From contig CAZGRE010000004.1 in assembly GCA_964528085.1 (NCBI GenBank), positions 1 to 49,735 on the forward strand: DNA of 49,735 bases, read 5' to 3'. Below are positions 16,306 through 25,091 of the stretch, piece after piece. Position numbers and translations under genes: made by a program. The DNA is from B2-G16 sp964528085 (GTDB lineage Bacteria > Bipolaricaulota > Bipolaricaulia > UBA7950 > UBA9294). Every line of letters starts with the position of its first letter. Position 1 is the stretch's first letter. The notes under the pieces are model-generated. The model saw only the letters and a list, made by a program, of their open reading frames with translations, was not told the origin of the DNA and did no database searches.

Positions 16306-18522
16306 ATGAAGGTGCGCAAGGTCAGCCTGCTTGGCCTTTCCCTCCTTCTGGCGGTGGTCGTTCTCTTACTTCCGGCGACGGGATTGGCACAAGGGGACGG
16401 CTATTACACTGTCAGTCAAGGGGAAACGCGAGTTCCGATTACACCGTTGGAGAACCCGGGGGGAGCGGTAGACTTCTACGGGTATGCGGGGAGTGTCGCA
16501 AAGACGGGTCTGGAAGAGGCAAATGCCGCTGTGATGTTCCTCTACCGAGATACGGTGAGTGGGGACCTGTCGTTGTTTGTGTTGCTCGGAGGGCCGAACG
16601 GTACCGCCGGGGCGGTCTCGTTGACGCTGAACGGGGTCCCGGCCGGCGCAGACTTCCTGGTGCAAGACGACAACGCCGATTTCCGCGATACATGGAACCT
16701 CACCCCGCCTACGGGGAGCGTCTCCTGGACGTGGAACGACGGGTTCAGCGATGGGATGGTCCTCGGCCCCCTCGGTTCGGAGTTTGAGCTGAGCCTGTTT
16801 CCACAATTCACCACGGGGATCTCGCAGGTGAAATTCCTCAGCGGGGACATAAACAACCCGCAGGAGATAGCCCTGAACCTTCAGGACCCGATCGTCATTG
16901 CGGCGACGCTCAACCGGCCTCCGGAGGTTTCAGCGGCCGTTTCGCCGGCAGCCCCCCACATCAACGAGCCGATCACGTTCGATGCGTCGGGATCGTACGA
17001 TCCGGACGGGACGATCGTCTCCTACGAATGGGATTTCGATGGAGACGGGATATTCGATCAAGCGACGAGCGACCCGGTGGTTACATACACCTATGCGACG
17101 AGCGGGATCAAGACGGTCACGCTCCGTGCAACGGATAATACCGGAGCGACTGGACGGACGGTTTTGACCGTCGACGTCGGTGAGCTCGCCGTCACGGTGA
17201 AGCGGACGATCTCGACGATCGCTGCCCTCCCTGGGAGCACGTTCCTCGTCGTTGTGAGGATCGAACCCCAGATGGACCTCGCCGGTGTCGGCCTCCAGGA
17301 GAACCTCCCGGTCGGCTGGCAGATCAAGCCGCTTGAGAACTCCGGTGCGGCGTTCAAACGGTCGAGCGTCCAGTGGGTGTTCGTCGATCAGATCAAGGCG
17401 AACACGACGAAGGTGATATCCTATGAGGTCACCGTCCCGGAGAGCGACAAGCTGATCGCGACCACTCTTCCGGTCTGCTTTACGATCACAGGGACGTTCC
17501 AGGTGATGTCGCCGTCGTTCGAGCTACCGGTCGAAGGTGACTCGAAGATAGAGATAACCGACGCCCTTCCGCTCAAGACGGCGATAGCTCACCTCGTCCC
17601 GCGCATCGGCTACGACACCGAGGACAGGATCGACCTCCGATTGTCGCAGAAGATCGACCCGCAACAGCTGACGCGGGCGATCGAGATGTGGCAGAACGAG
17701 GAGGCCGTCCCGTGGACGCAGGGTGAGACGATCAGCCTCGAGGAGTTAAAGGAGCTATCGGCCTACGCGTACACGTGCACCTCGGTCGATCTCCCGCTTC
17801 CGGCGGTCCCACAGGCGAACATAAACGCGGTCCGGACCATATCGACACCCGTTCCGTGCAACAACGTCCTGCTCAACTATCATGGGCCGGGCGGGGACAA
17901 GGCGGGGAGCACGTTCACCGTCAAGGTGGAGATCTGGGCCGATCAGGACCTCTACGGCGTCGGGCTGAATGAGGACCTCCCGACCGGATGGAAGGTGATC
18001 CCGGTCCAGAACGACGACTTCGTCTACAAGGCGTCGACCGTGGAGTGGGTCTACCCGACCAAGCTCCCGGCAGGGACGATGAAGACGATCATCTATCAGG
18101 TCGAAGTCCCGCAGACGGAAGCGATCGAGATGTCCTCAAGCGACCCATGCTACGCGAGTAGCAATGACCTGTACGGTCTGGTCGATTCTGCCCTCCCGTG
18201 CATGGAGGTGGAGGTCACCGGCGATAGCGGGGTCGACGTCAGTGATTGCGTCTCGGTCCTCGTTGCGATCTCCCGGTGGGACGTCGACAACGATCGGCTC
18301 GACATCACGCTCTCGGACAAGATCTCCTTCCAGCAGGTGCAGCGAGCGATCGCGTTCTGGCTGGAGGACGAGGTCGTCCCGTGGACGTGCGGGCAGACCG
18401 TCGACTATCACACGCTCAAGGCGATCATCGCCTACTGGTTGACCGGGACGAACATCTGCGATCCGCTCCCGAACATGCCGAGTGGGCCATGCGATCCGGA
18501 TGCTTGGACCTGTGACGAGTGA
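16306..18522 (+). CDS. Secreted PKD protein with two beta-sandwich and two C-terminal-type helical modules
   Basis: AAAGGAGG upstream and a signal peptide (MKVRKVS to TGLAQ) fix ATG 16306; the product has 738 residues. Domains in order: an unrecognised beta-rich region (~30-200); a PKD domain (~203-292) with GSYDPDGTIVSYEWDFDGDG; a DUF11-like sandwich (~294-379, VKRTIS to YEVTVPE); an acidic helical module (~416-489, AIEMWQNEEAVPWTQGETI); a second sandwich (~507-604, VRTIST to YQVEVPQ); and a second helical module (~642-714, AISRWDVDNDRLD to IAYWLTG). The modules have two similar halves and dockerin-like spacing, but no strict Ca-loop. It is the first gene of a three-gene secreted cluster. 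Function is unknown; surface structure or adhesion is plausible. Confidence 0.75.
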   Translation: MKVRKVSLLGLSLLLAVVVLLLPATGLAQGDGYYTVSQGETRVPITPLENPGGAVDFYGYAGSVAKTGLEEANAAVMFLYRDTVSGDLSLFVLLGGPNGTAGAVSLTLNGVPAGADFLVQDDNADFRDTWNLTPPTGSVSWTWNDGFSDGMVLGPLGSEFELSLFPQFTTGISQVKFLSGDINNPQEIALNLQDPIVIAATLNRPPEVSAAVSPAAPHINEPITFDASGSYDPDGTIVSYEWDFDGDGIFDQATSDPVVTYTYATSGIKTVTLRATDNTGATGRTVLTVDVGELAVTVKRTISTIAALPGSTFLVVVRIEPQMDLAGVGLQENLPVGWQIKPLENSGAAFKRSSVQWVFVDQIKANTTKVISYEVTVPESDKLIATTLPVCFTITGTFQVMSPSFELPVEGDSKIEITDALPLKTAIAHLVPRIGYDTEDRIDLRLSQKIDPQQLTRAIEMWQNEEAVPWTQGETISLEELKELSAYAYTCTSVDLPLPAVPQANINAVRTISTPVPCNNVLLNYHGPGGDKAGSTFTVKVEIWADQDLYGVGLNEDLPTGWKVIPVQNDDFVYKASTVEWVYPTKLPAGTMKTIIYQVEVPQTEAIEMSSSDPCYASSNDLYGLVDSALPCMEVEVTGDSGVDVSDCVSVLVAISRWDVDNDRLDITLSDKISFQQVQRAIAFWLEDEVVPWTCGQTVDYHTLKAIIAYWLTGTNICDPLPNMPSGPCDPDAWTCDE

Positions 18523-18560
18523 GCTTGGGATCTGACGGCTCATACTGGGAGATGATACGG

Positions 18561-20453
18561 ATGAGAACGACCACCAAAACGGCGAGGGGGTTCCCCCTCG
18601 CCGTCCTCCTTGTGTTTCTGTTGGCTGCTCTCGCGGTTTCGGCCTCAGGGAGCGGGCTCCGGGTCGGTCAGACGATCGATCCGAGCGAGGTATTCGTCGC
18701 TGGGATGGGGGACGGGGAGCACGACGCGACTGTGACCCTTTCGATCGAGAGCACAGCTTCATTCGAGCGCTATCCGATCGACTGTCTATTCGTCATCGAC
18801 ACGTCGGCCACCGCCGATCTCTCTTCGGCGAAGGGGTTCGCATTCGATCTGATCGACAGGCTCTCCCCGAACGATCGGGTCGGCCTGATAGCATACGCGG
18901 ATACAGTCCGGCCCGCGGTTCCTCTCACCGATGATCGCACCTCGGTGAAGGCAGCGATAGCGGATCTATCCGCATCCGGGAAGTCCGCCCTCGGCGCCGC
19001 CCTCCAGGCGGCCCGCCGTGCCCTCGGACAGAGCGGTCGAGACGACGCCATCCTCGTCGTCATCCTCCTCTCCGACGGCCAGAGCAACATCGGGGTCGCC
19101 CCCGACGTTGAGGGAGAGGTGGCAGGCGAGATGGGGATCATGATCGTCCCGGTCGGGATCGGGACCCTGATCAACCGGAACCTCCTCGAGGAACTCGCTG
19201 CTGATACCGATGGTGTCTTTTATCCGCGACTGACCGATCGGGCGTTGAGCGGGATCATCGAGCATCTAACTTCTGGGATCGCCGCCCGTGAGCTGACCGT
19301 TGAGAAGACGCTCCCGGCCGAGCTTTCGTTGATCGAGGCGACCCCCCGCCCGACGAGCGTGGAGGCGAACCCGGACGGGACGACGAGCGTTGTATGGCGC
19401 CTGGCCGATATCGGCCTCGGTGGGAGCGTATCGATCGAGATCCGCCTTCAGGCGCTTGCCAGGGGGGAATGGAAGACCGATCTTGATTCAACCGTCTCGT
19501 ACGTCGACTTCCGCGGTGTCGGCCGGTCGGTGATGATCCCCCCGGTCATCCTGACGGCGATCGCGCCGAATCGGGCGCCGAGGGCGGACTTTGCGTTCTC
19601 GCCAGATGATCCGAACACGATGGACGTCATCACGTTCGTCGATCGTTCATCGGACGATGATGGGGAGGTGACCGGCTGGAAGTGGGACTTCGGGGACGGT
19701 ACGACGAGCGTCGAGCCGGCGCCGGAGCATAGGTTCCTCGTCGGCGGGACTTATCCCGTTTCACTCGTCGTCACCGACGATCATGGCGTCGCTTCTTCCC
19801 CCGTCATCCACCCGGTGACGGTCGCGCAGGCCCCGAGCGTCATCGTCGAGCGCTCGATCGATACCTGCCTCCCCGACGATGTAACGGTGAACGGCGCCAT
19901 CGTCAACGTGACGATAACCCTGACGGTGAACAGCCCGATCAACGGGCTTTCCGTCACTGAGACGATCCCTGACGGATGGGAGTTCACCGCCATCGACGAC
20001 GACGGGGCGACCCGGCGCGAGGTGGGTCAGACGATCGAATGGATCTTCCTCGAGAGGTTCCTCCCCGATGACATCGACGCGCAGCGGGAGATCCACTACA
20101 CCCTGACCGCGCCGAGCGCGGTCCCTTCCGATAATCAGCAGTTTGCGATCGGTGGGGATGTCGGAAGCTCTTCCCCGCGGTTCTCGCAGGGGATCGCCGG
20201 GGAGGACAAGCTGACGTTGGTGCGGGAGCTTTCGATCCCGGTCGTCATCTCGCGCTGGGATACCGCTAACGACCTCCTCGACCCGTGCCTCGGGGAGACG
20301 ATCGGCTTTGATCAGATTCAGTACGCCGTCTCCCTCTGGCTTTCGGGGGATCCCGTCCCCTACACCGACAACAGGACGATCGACCTTGCGACGATCCAAG
20401 ATCTGATCGCTTATTGGTTGACCGGAAGCTCGGTTCACGATCCGCTCCCCTGA
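18561..20453 (+). CDS. Secreted vWA-PKD protein with the same C-terminal module
   Basis: ATG 18561 is chosen because GGGAG lies 9 nt upstream and a clean signal peptide follows (MRTTTK to SASGS); an in-frame GTG at 18519 overlapping the previous stop is possible. The 630-residue product has a von Willebrand A domain (~71-250) with a near-canonical MIDAS (D80-T-S-A-T, later LLSDGQSNIG). A DUF11/BatA-like stretch follows, then a PKD domain (~337-425, WDFGDGTTS), another sandwich (~426-520, VERSIDTC to HYTLTAPS) and the C-terminal module (~558-630, VISRWDTANDLLD to IAYWLTG, then DPLP). vWA domains bind ligands through a metal ion, so a surface adhesion or complex-assembly role is likely. Confidence 0.78.
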   Translation: MRTTTKTARGFPLAVLLVFLLAALAVSASGSGLRVGQTIDPSEVFVAGMGDGEHDATVTLSIESTASFERYPIDCLFVIDTSATADLSSAKGFAFDLIDRLSPNDRVGLIAYADTVRPAVPLTDDRTSVKAAIADLSASGKSALGAALQAARRALGQSGRDDAILVVILLSDGQSNIGVAPDVEGEVAGEMGIMIVPVGIGTLINRNLLEELAADTDGVFYPRLTDRALSGIIEHLTSGIAARELTVEKTLPAELSLIEATPRPTSVEANPDGTTSVVWRLADIGLGGSVSIEIRLQALARGEWKTDLDSTVSYVDFRGVGRSVMIPPVILTAIAPNRAPRADFAFSPDDPNTMDVITFVDRSSDDDGEVTGWKWDFGDGTTSVEPAPEHRFLVGGTYPVSLVVTDDHGVASSPVIHPVTVAQAPSVIVERSIDTCLPDDVTVNGAIVNVTITLTVNSPINGLSVTETIPDGWEFTAIDDDGATRREVGQTIEWIFLERFLPDDIDAQREIHYTLTAPSAVPSDNQQFAIGGDVGSSSPRFSQGIAGEDKLTLVRELSIPVVISRWDTANDLLDPCLGETIGFDQIQYAVSLWLSGDPVPYTDNRTIDLATIQDLIAYWLTGSSVHDPLP

Positions 20454-20497
20454 GGGGCGGATCGTCCGGCTTCTTTAAGTGTGGAAAAGGAGGGGGA

Positions 20498-21172
20498 ATG
20501 AAAAACAGGTTGATCGGTGTCGTCTTTGTTATCTTGATATCGCTTTCTCTTTCATCGTTCGCATGGGAGGCCGATTTTTCCGTATCGGAGCTGAATCCCG
20601 CCGTTGGCGAGACGGTGACGTTCGATGTCTGTGAACCGTGCCTCGACGGGGGGGATTTCGCCTACGCTTGGGATTTCGACGGCGATGGGGTAGCCGATGC
20701 GGAAGGTGGGACGGTGTCCTATCTCTTCACCGAGGCCGGGTTCTACCGGGTCAACCTCACCCTGATCGATGAATGGGGGGTCGTCAAGACCCACACGGAA
20801 GGGATCCTCGTCGGAGCTACCCCGGCGTTTGCGAAGCGCGATGTCCTCGTCGATAGCGACGGGAGCCTGTTCGTCCTGATCACGATAACGATCCTGGAGG
20901 AGACGCGCGCTCCGGGGATCAAGGAGGTCATCCCGCATGGTTGGACACTGGAGATCCTCGATCCGAGCGGGGGGATCACGAACATCAACGCAGAGGAACG
21001 CGCCCTCGAAGTTCTGTGGATGAGTAAGTTCGCGGCTGGGACGGAACTCACCATATCTTACCGGCTCCATCCGACCGGCGGCGGGGACGATCCTCGGTTC
21101 TCAGGGAGACTCGCCGGATACACGGATACCGGGCGGTTCGAGGGAGAGGTCTGTGGGGGGCTATCCCTCTAG
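20498..21172 (+). CDS. Small secreted PKD plus DUF11-like protein
   Basis: AAAAGGAGGGGGA precedes ATG 20498; the product has 224 residues. It opens with a signal peptide (MKNRLIGVVFVILISLS), then a compact PKD domain (~25-108, YAWDFDGDGVADAEGG to NLTLIDEWG) and one beta-sandwich (~112-224, AKRDVLVD, IKEVIPHGW, ELTISYRL) homologous to those of the two preceding genes. It lacks the C-terminal helical module, so if that module anchors or docks its neighbours this protein is either free or held by them. It is the last gene before the terminator. Confidence 0.7.
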   Translation: MKNRLIGVVFVILISLSLSSFAWEADFSVSELNPAVGETVTFDVCEPCLDGGDFAYAWDFDGDGVADAEGGTVSYLFTEAGFYRVNLTLIDEWGVVKTHTEGILVGATPAFAKRDVLVDSDGSLFVLITITILEETRAPGIKEVIPHGWTLEILDPSGGITNINAEERALEVLWMSKFAAGTELTISYRLHPTGGGDDPRFSGRLAGYTDTGRFEGEVCGGLSL

Positions 21173-21187
21173 AGATCTAACGGCCTA

Positions 21188-21298
21188 TTAGATCGAGCGG
21201 GCGGATACCTCCGCCCGCTCTTTTCGTTCACAGTCCTCCTGGAGGGAGCGGAAGACCGACGCAGCGAGGATGACGATCAGGGTGGCAATTCCGATCAA
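21188..21298 (-). CDS. Possible 36-residue single-pass membrane microprotein
   Basis: Downstream of aspS a TTG-initiated reading frame encodes a hydrophobic helix (IGIATLIVILAASVF) followed by a charged tail (RSLQEDCERKERAEV). It is in the same frame as aspS, after two consecutive TGA stops. A GAGGAAAG sequence lies about 12 nt upstream, farther than ideal. The last third overlaps the terminator stem of the opposite strand. The amphipathic design is protein-like, but length and start are weak evidence. Confidence 0.25.
   Translation of the reverse strand: MIGIATLIVILAASVFRSLQEDCERKERAEVSARSI
21195..21225 (+). terminator. Intrinsic terminator closing the PKD/vWA cluster
   Basis: An 11-bp perfect stem GAGCGGGCGGA / TCCGCCCGCTC with a TACC loop, followed by TTTTCGTTC. 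It lies 22 bp past the last cluster gene. In the opposite direction there is no T-run, so it is a poor terminator for aspS. Confidence 0.88.
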
Positions 21299-21325
21299 CT
21301 GCTCGGATCGCTTTCCTCTTCCTCA

Positions 21326-23065
21326 TCACTCCTCTAACTTGAGGCCGAGCTCGGATAGCTGCGCATCGGATACCGGCATCGGTGCGTCGGTAAGCGGGCA
21401 GGAGCCGGTCGTCGTCTTCGGGAATGCGATCACATCGCGGAGGGATCCCTCGTGCGCCATCATCATCACGAGCCGGTCCATCCCGAGGGCAAACCCGCCG
21501 TGCGGCGGGGCGCCGTACTCAAGGGCACGGAGGAAGAACCCGAACCGCGCCTGCGCCTCTTCATCCGATATCCTAAGCAACCGGAATATCCGTTCCTGCA
21601 GCGTGCGCGTGTGGATTCTGATGCTCCCGCTCCCGAGCTCGGTCCCGTTCAAAACGAGGTCGTAAGCGTCGGAGAGGGCGGATAGTGGGTCCTCCTCCAG
21701 GGTCGGGATATCCTCCGCCCGCGGTGAGGTGAACGGGTGGTGGGCACTCGTAAGGTTTCCCTCGTCATCGAGTTCGAATAGGGGAAAGTCCGTCACCCAG
21801 AGGAAGCTCCACCCCTCCCCCTTAAGCCCTTCCTCCTCCCCCACGGCGAGGCGGAGCTCACCGAGCGGCCGTTCGATCCCTTCGCCGGCGAGGATGAGGA
21901 TCAGATCGCCAGCCCGGGCGTCGAACTCCCCTGCGATCGCCCCGATCTCCCCTTCGCTCAGGAACTTGGCGATCGGAGAGGCGACGCTCTCCTCGATCTT
22001 CATCCAGATCAGCCCCTTCGCCCCGGAAGCGACGGCGATCCCTTGGAGGCGATCGAGCTTCGACCGGGGGTAGGAGGCGCAGCCGGCTGCGAGGATCCCT
22101 GCCACCTTCCCGCCACTCCTGATCGCCTCGCGGAATACGCGGAACCCGGAGTCCTTAACGATGTGAGAGATCTCGTGGATCTCCATCCCGAAGCGGAGGT
22201 CCGGTTTGTCCGTACCGTAACGGGATATCGCCTCATCGTAGCTCATCCGGGGGAACGGGAGGGGAAGGTCGACGGAGAGGGTATCGTGGAAGACGCGGCC
22301 CATCGCCCCCTCGAGGATCTCGAGGACGTCGTCTTTATCGCTCGGGAAGGATATCTCGATGTCGAGCTGGGTGAATTCGGGCTGGCGGTCGGCCCGGAGG
22401 TCCTCATCCCGGAAGCATTTTACGATCTGGAAGTAGCGGTCGATCCCTCCGATCATGAACAGCTGTTTGAACAGCTGGGGCGACTGGGGGAGGGCGTAGA
22501 ACGAGCCGGGTGAGAGCCTGCTCGGCACGAGGAAATCGCGCGCTCCCTCCGGTGTCGACTTGGTGAGGAACGGGGTCTCGATCTCGAGGAATCCGTTCTC
22601 CGAGAAGTAGTCGCGCGTGCTCTTGAACACGCGGTGGCGGAGCTCGAGGCTTCGCTGGAGGCGCTCGCGCCTGAGATCGACATAGCGGAACCTGAGCCTC
22701 GTCTCCTCGGTCGTATCCGATCCATCCCCTTCGATCAGGAACGGCGGCGTCTTGGAGCGGTTGAGGATATCAAGTCCCTCGACCCGGACCTCGATCTCCC
22801 CGGTCTTCATCCCCGGGTTGACGTTCTCTCCGCCCCTCCTCCTGACCGTCCCGGTGACGGCGATCACGTCCTCGCGGTTCAGGGTGTGGACGTCGCTCGT
22901 CCGCTCATCCGTTTCGGAGAATACGAGTTGAACGATCCCGGTTCGATCGCGGAGGTCGACGAAGGTCAAGGTCCCGAAATCGCGGCGACGATTCACCCAT
23001 CCCGCAAGCTTCACCCTCCGGCCGACATCGGCCGCGCGCAGGTCTCCACAGTAATCCGTCCGCAT
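21326..23065 (-). CDS. aspS: Aspartyl-tRNA synthetase
   Basis: A class II synthetase of 579 residues, the long bacterial type. The N-terminal OB anticodon-binding domain has GWVNRRRDFGTLTFVDLRDR. Motif 2 is CFRDEDLRADRQPEFTQLD, a GAD-type insertion spans ~300-410, and motif 3 is GFALGMDRL near the C-terminus. Whether it also charges tRNA-Asn cannot be decided from sequence alone; no gatCAB or asnS is in the window. It has a promoter with a perfect -10 in the 74-bp gap behind the HD exoribonuclease gene and ends with two TGA codons in a row. Confidence 0.96.
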   Translation of the reverse strand: MRTDYCGDLRAADVGRRVKLAGWVNRRRDFGTLTFVDLRDRTGIVQLVFSETDERTSDVHTLNREDVIAVTGTVRRRGGENVNPGMKTGEIEVRVEGLDILNRSKTPPFLIEGDGSDTTEETRLRFRYVDLRRERLQRSLELRHRVFKSTRDYFSENGFLEIETPFLTKSTPEGARDFLVPSRLSPGSFYALPQSPQLFKQLFMIGGIDRYFQIVKCFRDEDLRADRQPEFTQLDIEISFPSDKDDVLEILEGAMGRVFHDTLSVDLPLPFPRMSYDEAISRYGTDKPDLRFGMEIHEISHIVKDSGFRVFREAIRSGGKVAGILAAGCASYPRSKLDRLQGIAVASGAKGLIWMKIEESVASPIAKFLSEGEIGAIAGEFDARAGDLILILAGEGIERPLGELRLAVGEEEGLKGEGWSFLWVTDFPLFELDDEGNLTSAHHPFTSPRAEDIPTLEEDPLSALSDAYDLVLNGTELGSGSIRIHTRTLQERIFRLLRISDEEAQARFGFFLRALEYGAPPHGGFALGMDRLVMMMAHEGSLRDVIAFPKTTTGSCPLTDAPMPVSDAQLSELGLKLEE

Positions 23066-23101
23066 GATAGTCCGCCTTCCTGGAGATTCCGGATCTGCTC
23101 G

Positions 23102-23129
23102 AATTATATGGGGTCTATCCCGGCGTGCA
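23102..23129 (-). promoter_or_regulatory. Promoter for aspS
   Basis: On the minus strand TTGCAC (23124-23129), a 16-nt spacer and perfect TATAAT (23102-23107). Predicted start is about 30 nt before the ATG, which has AGGAAGG as ribosome-binding site. Confidence 0.6.
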
Positions 23130-23139
23130 ATCGATCGTC

Positions 23140-24168
23140 CTATCCGGGTTCGCCGATCCCCTTAAAGAACTTCCGGCCGAGGAGCTTGTGCCAGTCGGTG
23201 AAGTCGCCGGTCTCCGAGTCGCGCTCGATGTGGAGGCGGATCATGTTCAGCTTCGCCGACAGGTTATCGAAGTGGTAGACGCAGATCGCCTCCGGGGTCT
23301 TGGGGAGGATGGCGGAGCCGAACTCGAGCGCCCCATGGTGAGAGATGATAATATGTTCGAGGAGTTCGGGGAGCCGCTCGTCCGGCCAAGAGATCGTGCG
23401 TGCCGCCTCGCGCACCATGTCCCTCCCCAGGAGTAGATGGCCGATCAGCTGTCCGGAGAAGGTATGGTGGGGGGCGATCGGGGTCTCGAACTCCTTTATC
23501 TTCCCGATGTCGTGCAGGATCCCCCCGGCGACGGCGAGCCCCCGGTTGATCCCGGCGAATTCCTCGGCGAATCGCTTGACCCCTCCTGCGACCTCGAGCG
23601 TGTGTTCGAGGAGGCCGCCGAGATAGGCGTGGTGGTATTCGATCGCCGCCGGGTACTCCTTGAACGCCCGTTCGTTCTCGGTGAGGAGGATTTCGGTCAG
23701 GCGGCGGAGCTCCTCCGGCTCGATCGAGGAGACGAGATGGAGGAGCTCCGCCCACATCTCATCGATGTCCCGCTCGCTCGTCGGGACGAGGAGGGATGGG
23801 TCGAATCCCGGGATCTTCCCGGAGTCATGTTCGTATGCCTCCAACCGGCGGATCGATTCGACGATCAGCTGAAGGGTGTTCCGGTAGGTCTCTGCTCGCC
23901 CTTGAACGAAGACGAACTCCCCCTCCTCGAACTCGGAGGCATAGCGCTCGGTCGCCTCGGACCACGCCCGTGCCGGGATCGTCCCCGAGCGATCGGCGAG
24001 GAGGATCTCAAGGTACGGGTCGCCTGTCCGCGTCGAGCGCTGCGATTTCTGCTTGACGAGGAAGCACTGCTCGATCCTCAGCCCTTCCCGGATGTCGGAG
24101 ACTGGGATATGCCGGAGCGGATAGGGGACTTCCCCCCGGATCCGCTCCGAGAAGCGCTCTTGTCCCAT
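23140..24168 (-). CDS. YhaM-like 3'-5' exoribonuclease (OB fold plus HD domain)
   Basis: The 342-residue protein has an N-terminal OB-fold nucleic-acid-binding domain (~20-110: FLVKQKSQRSTRTGDPYLEI.LADRSGTIPAR) followed by an HD phosphohydrolase domain (~165-325). Metal ligands are visible in YHHAYLGGLLEHTLEVA, GGILHDIGKIKE and IIISHHGALEFGS. This order is that of Bacillus YhaM/CbfI, which degrade RNA and ssDNA from the 3' end. AAAGGACAGG precedes the ATG. It lies upstream of aspS on the same strand but aspS has its own promoter. Confidence 0.85.
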   Translation of the reverse strand: MGQERFSERIRGEVPYPLRHIPVSDIREGLRIEQCFLVKQKSQRSTRTGDPYLEILLADRSGTIPARAWSEATERYASEFEEGEFVFVQGRAETYRNTLQLIVESIRRLEAYEHDSGKIPGFDPSLLVPTSERDIDEMWAELLHLVSSIEPEELRRLTEILLTENERAFKEYPAAIEYHHAYLGGLLEHTLEVAGGVKRFAEEFAGINRGLAVAGGILHDIGKIKEFETPIAPHHTFSGQLIGHLLLGRDMVREAARTISWPDERLPELLEHIIISHHGALEFGSAILPKTPEAICVYHFDNLSAKLNMIRLHIERDSETGDFTDWHKLLGRKFFKGIGEPG

Positions 24169-24236
24169 CCTGTCCTTTCTGTCGACGCCCCGTTTGAGAG
24201 AGACGGTTCGACCGCGCGGTGATCGGCCGGATCCTC

Positions 24237-25052
24237 TTAGTTATCGCAGGTCGGAGGGGGAGGGGTCGGAACCCTGGGATGCGTCATGAGCGGCCGGTTG
24301 TCGCGATCCCCTTCGCTTCTGATCTGATAGGGGGAATCCCAGATTCCATCCCCATCGGCGTCGATCCCCTCAAAATCGCTCCAGTAGTTTCCCACCGTCC
24401 CGTCATCCCACAGGTTCGGGGCGTCGCAGTGGGCGTTGTGGAGGTTATCGACGAATGCGTTGTCGACGAACCTGTTCCCTTCGGAGCCGAGGTTCAGATA
24501 GGCACCCATGTGCGAATCCGTGATCAGGTTGTCGATGATCTCGTTCTCGTTCGAGGCATCGAGCCAGATCGACGTGTCGTTCCGGCTGAAGGTGTTCCCC
24601 AGGATCTGGTTGTCGCGAGCGAAGTAGAGGTGGATCCCATCCACGTTCTGTTCGAAGGCGCAGTCGCTGATACGGATGAGCGAGGAGAAGCTCAACGAGA
24701 CTCCGACCCAGTTCGCCACCAACGTGCAGTTCTCGATCGTTCCGTTTTTGACGTAACTCAGGTAGATCCCCGCCTTGGCGGCTCCGCTGATCTCGACGTT
24801 TCTGATTATGAACGCCCGGGTCGTCCCGTGGATTCGTATCCCGTAGTCGTCGAATCCCGCGTCGATCCGCCATCCTTCGATGATGTAAGGATCATCTATC
24901 GTCCCTTCTCCGGAGCAGACCCCGTTCTCCGCTGTGAACTCGTAGTCGTTCGTGATGACGATCGCCCGATGCGCCACCGGCTCCGCAACGGCGACTGAGC
25001 CGATCAGGGCGAGCAAAATGACGGTGCAACTGAGGATCGCACCCCTATTCAT
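24237..25052 (-). CDS. Secreted NosD-like beta-helix protein
   Basis: The 271-residue product has a signal peptide (MNRGAILSCTVILLALIGSVAVA) and an AAAGGAG ribosome-binding site. The mature start carries YEFTAENGVCSGEG, then DDPYIIEGWRID, almost the same entry motif as the larger beta-helix protein at 3490-5397. Beta-helix rungs follow (GIYLSYVKNGTIENC, NQILGNTFSRNDTSIWL, NEIIDNLITDS). It closes with the NosD C-terminal motif VGNYWSDF, then DADGDGIWDSPYQI and RPLM. It is probably a secreted carbohydrate-binding or surface protein; no copper/nitrous-oxide genes are near, so a NosD role in N2O reductase maturation is unlikely. Confidence 0.78.
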   Translation of the reverse strand: MNRGAILSCTVILLALIGSVAVAEPVAHRAIVITNDYEFTAENGVCSGEGTIDDPYIIEGWRIDAGFDDYGIRIHGTTRAFIIRNVEISGAAKAGIYLSYVKNGTIENCTLVANWVGVSLSFSSLIRISDCAFEQNVDGIHLYFARDNQILGNTFSRNDTSIWLDASNENEIIDNLITDSHMGAYLNLGSEGNRFVDNAFVDNLHNAHCDAPNLWDDGTVGNYWSDFEGIDADGDGIWDSPYQIRSEGDRDNRPLMTHPRVPTPPPPTCDN

Positions 25053-25091
25053 GGCTGATCACTCCTTTACGGGTCAAGCTGAAACCGCTCT

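Noticed and set aside
24211..24220. Palindrome ACCGCGCGGT between the NosD-like and YhaM-like genes as an operator
   Set aside because: Short GC palindromes are expected by chance in this composition, and nothing else supports it.
24237..25052. Nitrous-oxide reductase accessory protein NosD
   Set aside because: The fold matches, but no nosZ, nosR or copper-handling genes are near, and a second paralogue carries DUF192; a general secreted beta-helix is more likely.
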